Source: Isoetes taiwanensis (taxonomy: Eukaryota > Streptophyta > Lycopodiopsida > Isoetales > Isoetaceae). From it: a DNA stretch of 64,000 bases. Shown here piece after piece: positions 48,958-59,600 of this stretch. Position 1 is the first letter of the stretch. The number at the start of each line of letters is the position of its first letter. Made by a program: the position numbers and the translations under genes. The notes under the pieces are model-generated. The model worked only from the letters and a program-made list of their open reading frames with translations, ran no database searches and was not told the DNA's origin. The stretch covers positions 8,811,798 to 8,875,797 of the forward strand of contig JAJEKV010000053.1 in assembly GCA_021234155.1 (NCBI GenBank), given 5' to 3'.

Positions 48958-49226
48958 AACTTACCCTTTAGGCAGTCTTCCACATACAAAGTTAGATGTT
49001 TCGAATCTGGCGCAGAGACGGAGAGCACAACACCGACCTTCTTGTACTTGTCGCCAGTGCTCTTCTTATCCCTTTGCCACAGAAACAGATCTTTCTCCTT
49101 CCCACTTGTTGATACTTCGATATACCACCAAGAATCTGCTGGTGTATCAAGTAGCTCTGTCTCCAATCCCTCGATAACGAAGAACGGAGTTCTGCCAGTG
49201 ATCACTAGCGTCTCCGCAGTGAATGC
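48931..49226 (-). other. Foreign 296-bp block with an open minus-strand frame
   Basis: This block replaces 791 bp of copy A (34568-35358). On the minus strand it is open from end to end, giving about 98 residues such as AETLVITGRTPFFVIEGLET, SWWYIEVSTSGKEKDLFLW and LTLYVEDCLKGKFYH. The composition is that of a real protein, unlike the shadow frames nearby. I do not recognise the family. On the minus strand it is preceded by TATATTGCAG, which could be a splice acceptor. It is probably an exon fragment captured by repair or by a transposon. No flanking duplication was found. Confidence 0.55.
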
Positions 49227-50013
49227 TGCAATATACATAGCTAGTGAAACTTAACACGTCATTATCCTCCTTCGGTTTTGGAACAACTTGAAGTGATATG
49301 TCCCATTTGAGAAGAATTGTCTTTGCTATGATATATCATTTTTTGCATTTTATCTCTATTGAAATAGTATTATCCATCCACCTATCTATCTATATTCAAG
49401 GGTAATCGGCTAACTAGGATGATCGGGTTGTTTATTGTATGAATCAATTGGCTTTTATGGTTTTTCCTCAATGCCGAAACTGTAATGTGGATTCTTGAAT
49501 CTGAGCTTCACAATATTTTTTGATACATATTTCAAAATAACTTGCTAGCATCCTAGATAAATATTAGCATCGACTATGAACACATTACTGCTGGATATTC
49601 AAAGCCATTGGATATTATAGTTGCAGAATGCCTTAGGTTGGCAATTAAGGAGAACTAGAAACATGAGGTAGCGAATTGAGGGATGTTATTTTATAAAGCT
49701 AGCTAGTTATTGTCATTACATTTAGAATATTTCAAGGACCGTAGTTGTTAATACAATACTAGTACTGAGTACATTCCAGCACCTCTTTCACGGTAGAAAA
49801 CACTTTGTTCATCACCAATAACAGCACAGATTGTGCATTCGTGACACCAATGCCAATATAGTAGTAGCATACATTGAAGCCAACATATTAAATAGCTCTT
49901 GTTCTGTGCTCCTGGATTGTATGCAGTACAGAATGTAGGACCTTTTGCAAACGCCAATCTGTGGTGAGAACAACTAGACTTACATTTTCTGGATATGAAA
50001 GAGCATACTTTAA

Positions 50014-50553
50014 GTGTCATGAATATCACATGAAGGGGGAATGATACATATCTTGGCTCCCCTTGTAGAAAATATGAGGGTGTTGAACTTGTAGTCATGG
50101 TGAAATAGTTAAGGTTGTTTAACCTAAAAGAAAAGCAATATTGAACAATTTGAAGGTTCAATGGTCTAAGGGCTTCATATTGTCAGCAAGCCTGTGGGAT
50201 ATAAGTCGAATCCAGTCAATGCAACTACAGTAATAGGGTCAATCCCATTGCTACAATAGCCAATGAAATTTATATTCAATGGTTTAATGACCAGTTGAAC
50301 ATTGATAGTTAAATTATAAGTATTGAAGTTTGTTAAAGACTTGAAATTGTTTGTGTGGGAAGTTCTTTCTTCGTGTAATACAAGTGTGAAATAGATAGGC
50401 TTCTCATTCATCTCAGCAGATTTTCTACAATGGTGGACAGTGGATAGCCGCACATATGCGAACTACCCACGAAAAATAAAGGGAAAATCCAATTATATCA
50501 TTTGGACCCCAAAACAAATACAATGCTAATAGATGAGTGGCTGATGTACCTGT
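50014..50553. other. Anonymous AT-rich sequence
   Basis: The match to the flank module ends at 50013. No gene, repeat partner or motif is recognised here. Confidence 0.5.
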
Positions 50554-50629
50554 CGAAAGCTTATCACCGGGATTAAAAAACCCCGCCCTTTCGGGTTTTC
50601 GAGGAAAAACCCTAGTGATAAGCCTTCGG
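50554..50629. repeat. Imperfect 76-bp hairpin
   Basis: CGAAAGCTTATCACCGGGAT on the left pairs with AACCCTAGTGATAAGCCTTC on the right, with a few mismatches. The loop contains a second small palindrome, CCCGCCCTTTCGGG. It could be a tiny foldback element or a structured RNA; I see no other copy. Confidence 0.65.
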
Positions 50630-50759
50630 CAAGGGGCTTAGACAAACGTAAGGCATAGAATCGCTCCCAAAAACCCGCGCATGGAGAAGTCAAAACGGAT
50701 GGCGCTCGCCAACCTGTACCTGCACATCACCAACAACAAACGAGAAACATACCAAAGAA

Positions 50760-50813
50760 TAGCATCACCCAGTGGGTGGAAAAAAAGCATCACCCACCGG
50801 GTGGAAAAACATG
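50760..50813 (+). repeat. Two-unit tandem repeat, about 26 bp
   Basis: AGCATCACCCAGTGGGTGGA and AGCATCACCCACCGGGTGGA follow each other, each ending in a run of A. Each contains the near-palindrome CACCC...GGGTG. The only core difference, AG against CC, fits the CAG-site pattern noted in the findings. Confidence 0.8.
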
Positions 50814-50861
50814 ATAAACAGAACTTGTACAAAATATAATAAACAAAGAAGGGGGAGGGTG

Positions 50862-51411
50862 GGTTCAAAGAGAATAAAGGTATGCTTTGAGAGAAGAGGA
50901 AGCGCCGATGAAACGTCGATGAAGAACTCTGCAATAAGTAGCAAACGCCCAACCTGATGAGCGGCCCAAAACGCATGCAATGCATGCATGCTCGTCTTGA
51001 GCAAGAATGCCGGGTTAAACTCACGCGAATCGACGACATTCTTGCACTCTTCGCATGAAACCAACAAAACGCCCAATACCAAAGGACTTCCTTAACAAAC
51101 TAGGATCGAGGGCCGAAGGTCACGGGATGAAGGCTAAAGGCCGGAAAGGACAGCAGGAAAGCAACGCCAAATTGGCCAAACCAGGCAGGAAGAAGCCCCT
51201 CCCCTGCCTGGAAACAAATCAAAGAGAATAAGGTACTGCTGAGAGAAGAGGAAGCGCCGATGAAACGTCGATGAAGAACTCTGCAATAAGTAGCAAACGC
51301 CCAACCTGATGAGCGGCCCAAAACGCATGCGATGCATGCATGCGACGCATGCAATGCATGCATGCTCGTCTTGAGCAAGAATGCCGATTCGCTACGCGAA
51401 TCGACGACATA
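50862..51411 (+). repeat. Tandem duplication, about 190-bp units 350 bp apart
   Basis: GAAGCGCCGATGAAACGTCG, GCAATAAGTAGCAAACGCCC and CTCGTCTTGAGCAAGAATGC occur near 50900-51015 and again near 51250-51385. The second unit has extra GCATGCGATGCATGCATGCG-like palindromic material. The segment between the units (51045-51215) is single-copy here. Minus-strand frames across the units are short and low in information. Confidence 0.85.
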
Positions 51412-51629
51412 CAAGTGTGAAGTATTTATAGCCTAGGCAAGAGATTGAACAATTTGGATCTAGTGCATAACTAGGCAAAGCAAAGGCTTGCAATATATAT
51501 TAAAATCATCATAGAACATTTGATTATAACTATTGAATTTCATCTATCTAAATATTGATTTTTGCCTTATTTTTTTAAAGCTACTTATTATATATTGGGC
51601 TCGACTTTTGAGGCCTGCATTCAATTATG

Positions 51630-51651
51630 CATGCAGCAGTCTTCTGCTGCA
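51630..51651. repeat. Perfect 9-bp-stem palindrome
   Basis: ATGCAGCAG, a four-base loop TCTT, then CTGCTGCAT. It lies just upstream of the ATG at 51727 and of repeated CATCGATCACTCTTCTTCGA words. Confidence 0.8.
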
Positions 51652-51726
51652 TCGATCACTCTTCTTCGATCACCCATCTCCTCTTCTTCGACTTCGACGA
51701 CATCGATCACTCTTCTTCGACTTAGG

Positions 51727-52714
51727 ATGGCCAGGTTCAAAATCACCGCCAGGGCACCCATGGAGGAATCAATCGGTTCCAGCAATCCGGGCAGGAAACT
51801 TAAGATTGTGGCCAAGTTTTCTTGTCTGGAGGTGAATAAGTTACAGAGAAAAGGAGTTGCAGTCTCTTCTAAGGTCCATGGAATAAAATAATGACTAAGG
51901 TTAGCCAAATGGCTATTTTGTCGCATTTTTGCCAAGAAAAATGGCTAAAGTAAATGGGAAAAATTGCCCAAAAAAAGAAAATTTTAGCCTAATTTTTTTG
52001 CCGACTAAGTGAGTTTTTTTATTAAATAGCCAAACCTCCACCTCCAGACAACTCCACTAGAACAACAATTAGCCAACCCTAAGAAAGAGTGGACTTGGGA
52101 AAATGGATGGATTAGCTTAGTAGCCGACACCAAGATAACTTTAGAAAATTACCAAAGAACTTCTTGTTTCAAGTACGAAGATGAAGTAGGAACTTCTTAT
52201 TTCACATCTAGAAGGAACATTGCACTTTTTCTTTGAGCTTTGAACATGTGCATATATGTTTATGTCTTTGTTTTATTTTTATATTAAGGTAGTTATATAT
52301 AATTGCACCGTTTATGCTACATTATGCGCCATTTATTTTTCTATATTGATTACATTGTAATAACAATAAGTTCAACGTCTTTGTCCAAAGACTTGGATCT
52401 TTTAAAATAAGGATAGTGTGATGGCTAATATTTGCTCTATATTTTGTGAAAGTTTAGCCAAAAGCAGGAACCATGATGGAGAAAAACTATTTAGTTTAGC
52501 CAAGTGTTAGAAACTTCTATTTCCAATTGAAGGTAGTTTAGCTAAACCTATTTAGCTATACTAAAAATTTAGGAGTAGTAATTTATTCCATGCTAAGGTC
52601 CAGCAGTGGATAGACCGTGTGCATGCAACTGACGAGCGCCTTCTGGAGATGGTTGTAGTAGCTGAGGACAATGACCTTATTGTTGCGCTGAAAATGCCTC
52701 GACTTCACAAATAG
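51727..52714 (+). pseudogene. Short coding region split by a hAT-like MITE
   Basis: The left part (51727-51876, 50 codons, starting MARFKITARAP) runs in frame into the target site. The right part (52601-52714) begins VQQWIDRVHATDERLLEM when the inserted DNA and one copy of the 8-bp duplication are skipped, and ends at TAG with KMPRLHK. The two parts join in the same frame without any adjustment, giving about 87 residues. That makes it likely this was coding when the element landed. I do not recognise the protein. As it stands, the left part stops at TAA inside the element (51889-51891). The frame is also open upstream of 51727, so the true start is uncertain. The insert could alternatively be removed as part of an intron, though no clear splice signals were noted. 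Confidence 0.65.
51877..52592. mobile_element. hAT-like MITE, 716 bp, with 8-bp TSD
   Basis: The ends are CATGGAATAAA and its exact inverse TTTATTCCATG. The flanking CTAAGGTC is present at 51869-51876 and 52593-52600. An 8-bp target duplication and a CA-starting terminal repeat are the marks of the hAT superfamily. The interior has no transposase, but contains many TTAGCCAA/TTGGCTAA-type words near both ends (for example GGTTAGCCAAATGGCT near 51899 and TTTAGCCAAGTG near 52496), as expected for transposase-binding subterminal repeats. It is therefore non-autonomous. Confidence 0.85.
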
Positions 52715-52787
52715 GATGTGGCTTAATAGGATCTCGGCTAAATATATCTGAAATCTTCTTATTTTCTCGGCTATGTATGGATAAATT

Positions 52788-52970
52788 TTGGTGTACGTAA
52801 AGGAATGCAGAATATAAATTCCTAGTAAACTTTTTTCTGTAAGCTCTTTCATGAGTTAGTAATGATCCGTTTTATGTAAACTTATGATAAATTTTGGTGT
52901 ATGTAAAGGAATGCCAAGTAAACGTTTTTCTGTAAGCTCTTTCATGAGTTAGTAATGATCCGTTTTAAAA
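52788..52970 (+). repeat. Tandem duplication, about 95 bp
   Basis: AAATTTTGGTGTACGTAAAG and AAATTTTGGTGTATGTAAAG head two units. Both continue to GTAAGCTCTTTCATGAGTTA and GTAATGATCCGTTTTA. The second unit lacks about 12 bases near the middle. Confidence 0.85.
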
Positions 52971-53312
52971 GTTATCGATTTTACTGTGATGAACATACTG
53001 TTGTCTCTGAAATTTTGTTGTTGTCTCTTTTTCTGCAACTCCTACTTAATACTGTCAAAGGTAATGCTAAAACTAAACTCATTACAATTGATACACAACC
53101 CTAAACCAGAGCAGATTATATTCATTCAAGAGCAATAGTACATGCAGATCACTCATTGGATCTGTTCTTGAATAAGAGGATTTCCAGCATTTTAGCATAA
53201 ACTCACAACATGGAGTTCATAGTTCTTCAACTTCTGCTTAAACCATTCTTTTTGTCAACAATTCAATTATTGAATCAGAAATATCATCCAACCAATTAGT
53301 AATAGGATGATC

Positions 53313-53827
53313 TCAAACATAGTCTACAATGTGATTTGAGTCTCTCAAGCCCTCCAACCATGGCTTCAGTTGGTTCAATAGAAATGACCTATCCATGCGT
53401 TCTGGATGGAAAGAGATTGGTGTGATCATAGTATGAGGGCTATTCGTATACCCTTTATATTGGTGATCATCAATCATCAAGGTATTCGATGTGTTATAAT
53501 ATCCTCCAAGCTCTTTGTCCTTGTATACTTTCTGCAATAGTTTCAAGCTTATGTTGACTTTCTGATACTTGAAACCTACCTTCATGCACTTATCAACACC
53601 CCATTCAAACACCAACTTCTTCTTCAATTTTGCAGGAAATACCTTAATGGTGATTGACTTCAAACTTGCAACATCCAAATCAGACCACATGGCAATGTCA
53701 AAGTGTTCACTGCACCAGCTCAAAAACTCTATTGCATCTGGCCTTAAAATAACGAGCTTGCTCTTTGATAGATGCTGAGGCACTGTTCCTTCTTCGAGAA
53801 TGCAAGTTGGGATCCCTCCCTTTGTCT
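53313..53827 (-). pseudogene. NIF/FCP1-like HAD phosphatase, C-terminal part
   Basis: The minus-strand frame ends at 53313 (DSNHIVDYV, stop TGA) and is open up to the foldback element at 53828. It reads LVILRPDAIEFLSWCSEHFD, then IAMWSDL, which is the HAD motif II position. Then follow FEWGVDKCMKVGFK and NTLMIDDHQYKGYTNSPHTM, which is the motif III/IV DD loop. This order is that of plant NIF-domain (FCP1/SCP-like) serine phosphatases. The N-terminal catalytic motif I (DXDG.L), expected some 30-45 residues before RPDA, is not seen. The frame breaks off where the element begins, and I find no continuation beyond 54252. This is a truncated, probably inactive copy, or the last exon of a gene whose upstream exons lie elsewhere. 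Confidence 0.75.
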
Positions 53828-54252
53828 CATACCATTAACATTATTAACATAAACCATTGTATTTAACATATCTAGATTAAAATCCCCCTTAAACCCCCTT
53901 TGGTTTGGGTGCATATTCACACGGGGGGTTACTCCGGGCAACGAGAGCTGTCGGATCGGTATATTCGCCCTTTATTCCAAGATCTGGACCGTACATAGCG
54001 ATCCTCGTTTGTGGGGTATGCATGTACAAGTTTTTGTATAGTGTATATTAAGGTTTGTAAAATACTATAAGGTTTGAGAGAATGTACTTAATGGTGTTAA
54101 TTTTGTACATGTATTGTGAATATATTTTAAGGGCTCTCGGCCCCTACGTAACCCCCCGTGTGAATATGCACCCAAACCAAAGGGGGTTTAAGGGGGATTT
54201 TAATCTAGATATGTTAAATGCAATGGTTTATGTTAATAATGTTAATGGTATG
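53828..54252 (-). mobile_element. Foldback/MITE element, copy 2
   Basis: Arms of 105 bp (53828-53932 and 54148-54252) are near-perfect inverse copies, with CCATTAACATTATTAACATA, AAATCCCCCTTAAACCCCC and GGTTTGGGTGCATATTCACA. The interior matches copy 1 (37278-37714) in reverse orientation: CCGGGCAACGAGAGCTGT is beside the left arm here but beside the right arm there. The right side is followed by a GGGCCCTTCGGGCCC palindrome (54277-54291). A related GGCC-rich word also lies beyond the corresponding arm of copy 1. Confidence 0.8.
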
Positions 54253-54715
54253 ATTGTTATATTAAAAAAATTTTGGGCCCTTCGGGCCCTAACTAAAACA
54301 AACATAGGTAAATAAAAAGCACAATAACACGAAGACAAACAAATTATTTCCATGGCAAATGGATTCAATTGATGATTGCATGTATGCATTCTTATATACA
54401 TGGCATTCAAGTATTACCCATTTTCCTCAAAACAGTCAATAAGCCGCTTAAGAATTTCCTAGCCGCTTAAGGAACCCCTGACGAGAGACACTGTTGCAAT
54501 ATCACGAATGATTTCCTATCCTATATTGGCATTCATGGATTTTTCACGAGTCGGAGTATGATCTATGCATAATACAAGCATAGGCCAGGCACAAGCTAAT
54601 CCTAACCATAGCCAGGAAGCGTTTGTCCTCTGGTGAAGATACGTCTGAAAGTAGCAATGTCAATAATTTCTGGAACTCCTGTGGCAGATAAACACTGCTC
54701 AATTCCTCATCCTTG

Positions 54716-54845
54716 CCCATAACCATTTCATTGTCACGACCTGCACTGACACACAGCATATCTTAGGTAAATGCCTTTTCCCCATAACCATTTCATTGTC
54801 ACGACCTGCACTGACACACAGCATATCTTAGGTAAATGCCTTTTC
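54716..54845 (+). repeat. Perfect 65-bp tandem duplication
   Basis: CCCATAACCATTTCATTGTC through GGTAAATGCCTTTTC is repeated without a difference, starting at 54716 and 54781. It may be a real recent duplication or an assembly stutter. Confidence 0.95.
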
Positions 54846-56480
54846 CAACTAGAAAGGGGAATGATAAAGTTTACCTTATTGACCTTGTCTTGTATAACAA
54901 ATTGTAAACCGAGGCGATAACAAAAAGAAGTAAGGCATTAACCATAGATTTCAAGGAACTGCGGTGGACGATGGCGCCCAAAGAAGATTTGTAAAGATAG
55001 CAATTGCATGGCTAGCTGAACATCATAAGCTTCGTGATTCACCGGTTTTCAATTTTTCTATGTTAATTGACGAGATAAATGACCATCAAGTATCAAATTG
55101 TTCATTTCCTGATTATGCAATCCTTGCCTTCTTTCCATGTGGAATCTCATCCCACCAAGGATGATTGCTGCCGATAACCAAATGAAGCAACTTTTCAAAG
55201 AAATGCTTTACGAGTAGCCTTTTGCATTATTATAAACCTGGTCATGATTGGCCATAGGGCATTCATTAACTAGGGATGATAGAGCCGATATTACTATGAA
55301 AAAAAAGGCGCACGCGTTTCCCGCAAATCAAAACAATAGAATACTTTCCACTTGCCCTTCTAGAAACAAGAATCCTAACAATATAAAACGAGACCTCTTC
55401 GGTTGAGACTGACGGACGGCCATGGAGAAGCATACAAAGAGCTAAATTACGGGTCTCGTTCATGGCCACAATATCAACACAAGGCTCTGTTTGTTTACGC
55501 TTCAACCCAATGGATGATTTCCCAAGCATCTTTGGACAAAGTTAAGCGTCCCACAAAAGTGCCACCGCCCATTGCTCCAAGGCTAATCGCCACTTCACGA
55601 ACTTGGCAAAGCTTAGGATTTCTTGATTAGATTCGCGAGAACTAGGTCAATGGTGCCTCGCCTATATCCACAACCATAAACTTATCACCATATTTTAAAG
55701 GAACTTCATGCAATCTTCCCCGGCAATACATAGAAGCGGCTTACGGTTCAAGAACTATCTTGCGGCCAGATGTGGGCTGGAGCCAATGTCGCCGCGGTAT
55801 TTGCCATGGACCATTCCAAACCATTTAAGCGGCCAGAGTTTCATTAGGTAGCAGCCTTTTAATCCCTTGCGGTACCGCTTACACATCACCGAACATTAGA
55901 CTTTTTTCAGATTATTCCCATACCGTCCCTGAGATTATCCATGGCAAATTCGGACATGCATCTTAGGTAGTCGAGATGAGTTTCTCTGCAGATAATCCAC
56001 AAGGAAGATTTTTATGATCATAATCGGGTGCTAGCATGAGCTTGAACTTGGTAACAAAATAGCCCACATCGTTTTACTTCTCAGTGATGTGCACAGCCTT
56101 GACGAAATCATCTTGCCTCGTCTCCCGACTAGAGAATTTGTAGGTCGCAGATTGGTCCGGTTTGATGTCTTTGCTTATAGGCCCAGATACTTGACCAAAG
56201 CAGGCCATCCCCATCCTTGGAGCTCCAAAGAGCTCCCGGATCCGCCGCAAAAATCCTCAAGCCCTGAAGGACACTTAGCTTTGTGTTCCACAAGCTCTTC
56301 ACGCTGCCTCGAATGCCATGTTGCAAAACTTTTCCTGCGGCCTATAATCCAAGCTACAGCTTGATCCAAGTCCCCCATAAAATCCTCAACTTTTATCATC
56401 CTTCCTATCACTCAAGAGCACACCCTAAACAAACCCTAAAGTTTGTGTAGCTTTAGATTTTTTTAAGGGTGGAAATCAAA
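54846..56480. other. Gene-poor stretch with unassigned coding-like fragments
   Basis: A minus-strand frame at 56175-56411 (KVEDFMGDLDQAVAWIIGRR, then EELVEHKAKCPSGLEDFCGG) has protein-like composition. It seems to continue after a shift toward lower coordinates with ISKDIKPDQSATYKFSSRE and DDFVKAVHITE, down to about 55900. A plus-strand frame at 54964-55164 and a minus-strand frame at 55266-55529 are less convincing. I cannot assign a family to any of these; a decayed gene on the minus strand is likely. Confidence 0.4.
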
Positions 56481-56504
56481 AGAGAAACCACAGCCTCGCA
56501 AATC

Positions 56505-56643
56505 AACGGTTAAAAATTGATGCACTCTAGAAATACTATTTAGTATGCACACCCGAATACAGCAACAAAATCATAGAAAAACCATATAGAAAAGCGTATA
56601 AAATATCAAAAGTTAACCCCCTGTTATAATGCTACATATTTAG
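56505..56643 (-). repeat. Dispersed MITE-like repeat F, minus copy
   Basis: This is the inverse copy of 36088-36245. It lies just 3' of the minus-strand gene, where it could supply or disturb transcript ends. Confidence 0.7.
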
Positions 56644-56649
56644 CTTTCT

Positions 56650-59600
56650 CGACAACCTGATTTTCTTTAAAGGAGGTGGAGGAGATGATACAGAATCTGT
56701 TTCAGCATCTACACTTCCTAGCCTATCACTTCCTGTTTGATGCAAGCATAGAAAAACACATAAGAAAATACAAGCTTCAAATTGCATTTCCCTAATAAAT
56801 CATAGCATACCTTGTCTTTCAAATGACATATTATTTGCAATCTTGGTCTTCTTTGGAGTTGCATCTTCAATTCTATTTGAGGCTGCACAAACTCCACAAA
56901 ATATCAAAACCATTAGGGAGCTCAATGGTTAAATTTCTAACTTGATTGCACTCAATTAAGCATATGTTCCAAAATCAATGAAATTTAACAGTGATTTAGC
57001 TAGATTAGCATACCATTGAGCATTACACCATCACACATTGATGAACTTCTCATTTCCAAACGCTTCTGCACTCTTTGATCATCAAAAGTAGTCCTCTCTA
57101 TTAATGCACAGCAGGATGTTTGATTAGATCATGATGAAATTTCAGAATCAAGTTATTAAAACCATATTATTAGAACTTACCTATTGACAATTTCCGATCT
57201 CCAATGGTGGCTTCTTCTGATATGGGAAAGCTCTCTACTACAACTCAAAAACTTGTGTAAATAGATGCAAATATAAAGTGTGGACTCTAGCATTGAACTC
57301 GAAATACCTTTCTCGTTGTGGGGCAAAACCTCTGCATTGGTTAATTTGCTTCCAGTCGATGGAGTAATAAACGGACCTGTTGGAACACCATAGTACAGTT
57401 TACCGTCCACCATTTTCTGTACTATAAAGATTGCTTGTACATAAAGATACATAACACTTACTTGAGGCATATATATATCACTGTTTTGATTCTTTCCCAA
57501 GATGTTGCAGCTCTTGAACATGATTAGGGCCATGAATCTTGGCTCATTACGGTCATCTCTAAATCTTACTTGCTAAAACCAAACAAGTGTATGCATGCCT
57601 TCAAAAAAATTACCTTTTGTTTCCACTGAGAGAATTTTTACCTCCTCTTCTACATTTTCTTCATTACCTTTCCCATTAACCTTTTCTTCTTCATAATGTG
57701 GAGATGCTTCTGCAATGTTTAATTTGCTTACATGTCCATTTGATGCAGTGAGAACATAGGCTGCTGAAACATCATCTAACACATTAAGCAATGGATTAGT
57801 ACATAAAGTTATCAAGTGCTTTTGTTGTAAATAATGTCGGTTACCATCATCGCAAACATCCCTACTGCACATGTGAGGTAGATCTATCAACACCAAGTGC
57901 TCTAACCCGGGTTTCAAACATTGCATGGCGCAAATCAACTTGGCGGCATATATTATCATAACTAAAACGCATAGATAACGTTAGTAATGATAGAAGCAAT
58001 CATGTCAAGTTCAAAGGTCACCATACCTTATCAAGGAAACCAAACATTGTAAGTGATATTTGTGATTGCACTCCGCTAACAGTATTGGTAAGGGTTTGCC
58101 ATCAAACAACAAAACTCTTCCACAAAATGGGCAAATGTCTGGATTAGCCTCAATGCATGAATTTGAAGGTAAGTTTGGCAATTGGGGATCTAATGATATC
58201 CCCCTCTTGATTGCAGCAGCAACCCGATTGCAACCTTTTCAAGCGGGGTTGCAAAGCGAACAGTTCCTCAAGATCAGTCTTTCTTGAATTCTCTAAACCT
58301 AGAAGCTCGTCATTTGAACATAACAAATCTGGAATTAAGCAGGCCATCTCTTGTTCCCTCAAATTTATAACTGCCATAACTCCAGCACTAGCTTCTTTTG
58401 TCATATCCTTCATCAAAGCAAACCATTTCTGCCTCTCTTCCTCAAAAGCTTCTTTTTTCTCTCTCATTGACTTGCATGCATTATTTAGTTCTCTGCATCT
58501 GTCACTGGATAAACTGATCCTTGATTCTATTTTCTTCAACTCAATCTCTGTTGATTCCATCCATTCATGCATAATCCTGTGTGTACCTATCACATGCAAC
58601 ACACATTTATCAGCATACTTGGATACAAATGATACTAATTCATGACCATACTAAATGTTAGGAAAACGGGTAACTACAATCCACAGTACATACATGACAC
58701 AAAGCATATCTCAGGCTACAAACTATGAAACAACATATCTCAGGCTATAAACTATAGCAACATACTATGAAACAAAGCATATCTCAGGCTACAAACTATA
58801 AAACAGCATATCTCAGGCTACAAACTATAGCAAGATACTATGAAACAAATCATATCTCAGGCTACAAACTATAGCAACTATCTAACTATCTGCTAGACAT
58901 CTTTAACTACAAACTATAAACTACACTATATAAACTTTCAAGCTACATAATGTAAGACAAAGTACAACTCAACTATACACACAATCGAGCCACAAACCAT
59001 AATTTAGGCTACATACCATGAACCATACATAAAACCATAATTTAGGGCTATAACCAACACCTCAGTAGCATGAAAAGAACATTGAACTTGGAATCACCAT
59101 ATCAAACCATAATTTAGAGCTAAAACTAGCAAACATTTCATGCAATCACCACACCAAACCATACACAAACCCCAACAAGCTACAAACCAGGGAAGCAATT
59201 TATGTGGGTTTGTAATCTCACTATTCTCGTGACAATACAAATCACAAACAAAGATGGAGCATACAAAATAATCTAAGACCTATTTGCTATCTAAAAATGG
59301 TGAATACCTCGGGCAACAACAACAAGCAAAGATGCTTGATCAATTTTAAAACTGTATCCAAATTATACACTTTAAGTAATTCATTGTGAAAAAATAGAGA
59401 AACACTTACTTGAAACCACGTCAATTCCAATTTGGCTATGAATTGCTGCAAGTGTAAGATAATTAGTGGCTGTATGATCTTAAACAAACTCAAGGTAAAA
59501 GATGTGAAGAAGGGATTCCCACTTTTTGTTGCGCACTTTTTTTTTTTTTCGCATTTAGAAGTGACATTAAGTCGTGGTCCCACTGATAATTGAGTGCTCG

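Larger units (their letters stand above)
39608..49957 (+). repeat. Segmental duplication block B (with copia insertion)
   Basis: This is the partner of block A. It is interrupted by the copia element at 43142-47902 and by a replaced block at 48931-49226. Without the copia element its length is close to that of A. It ends at TTTTGCAAACGCCAA, then continues with a 43-bp piece of the downstream flank module (49971-50013). Confidence 0.9.

Noticed and set aside
54277-54300. GC-rich hairpin followed by CTAA, suggestive of a Helitron 3' end
   Set aside because: The hairpin abuts the CTAA with no spacer, the next base does not fit the A/T insertion rule, and no TC-starting 5' end or Rep/helicase was seen. 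The neighbouring long inverted arms fit a foldback element better.
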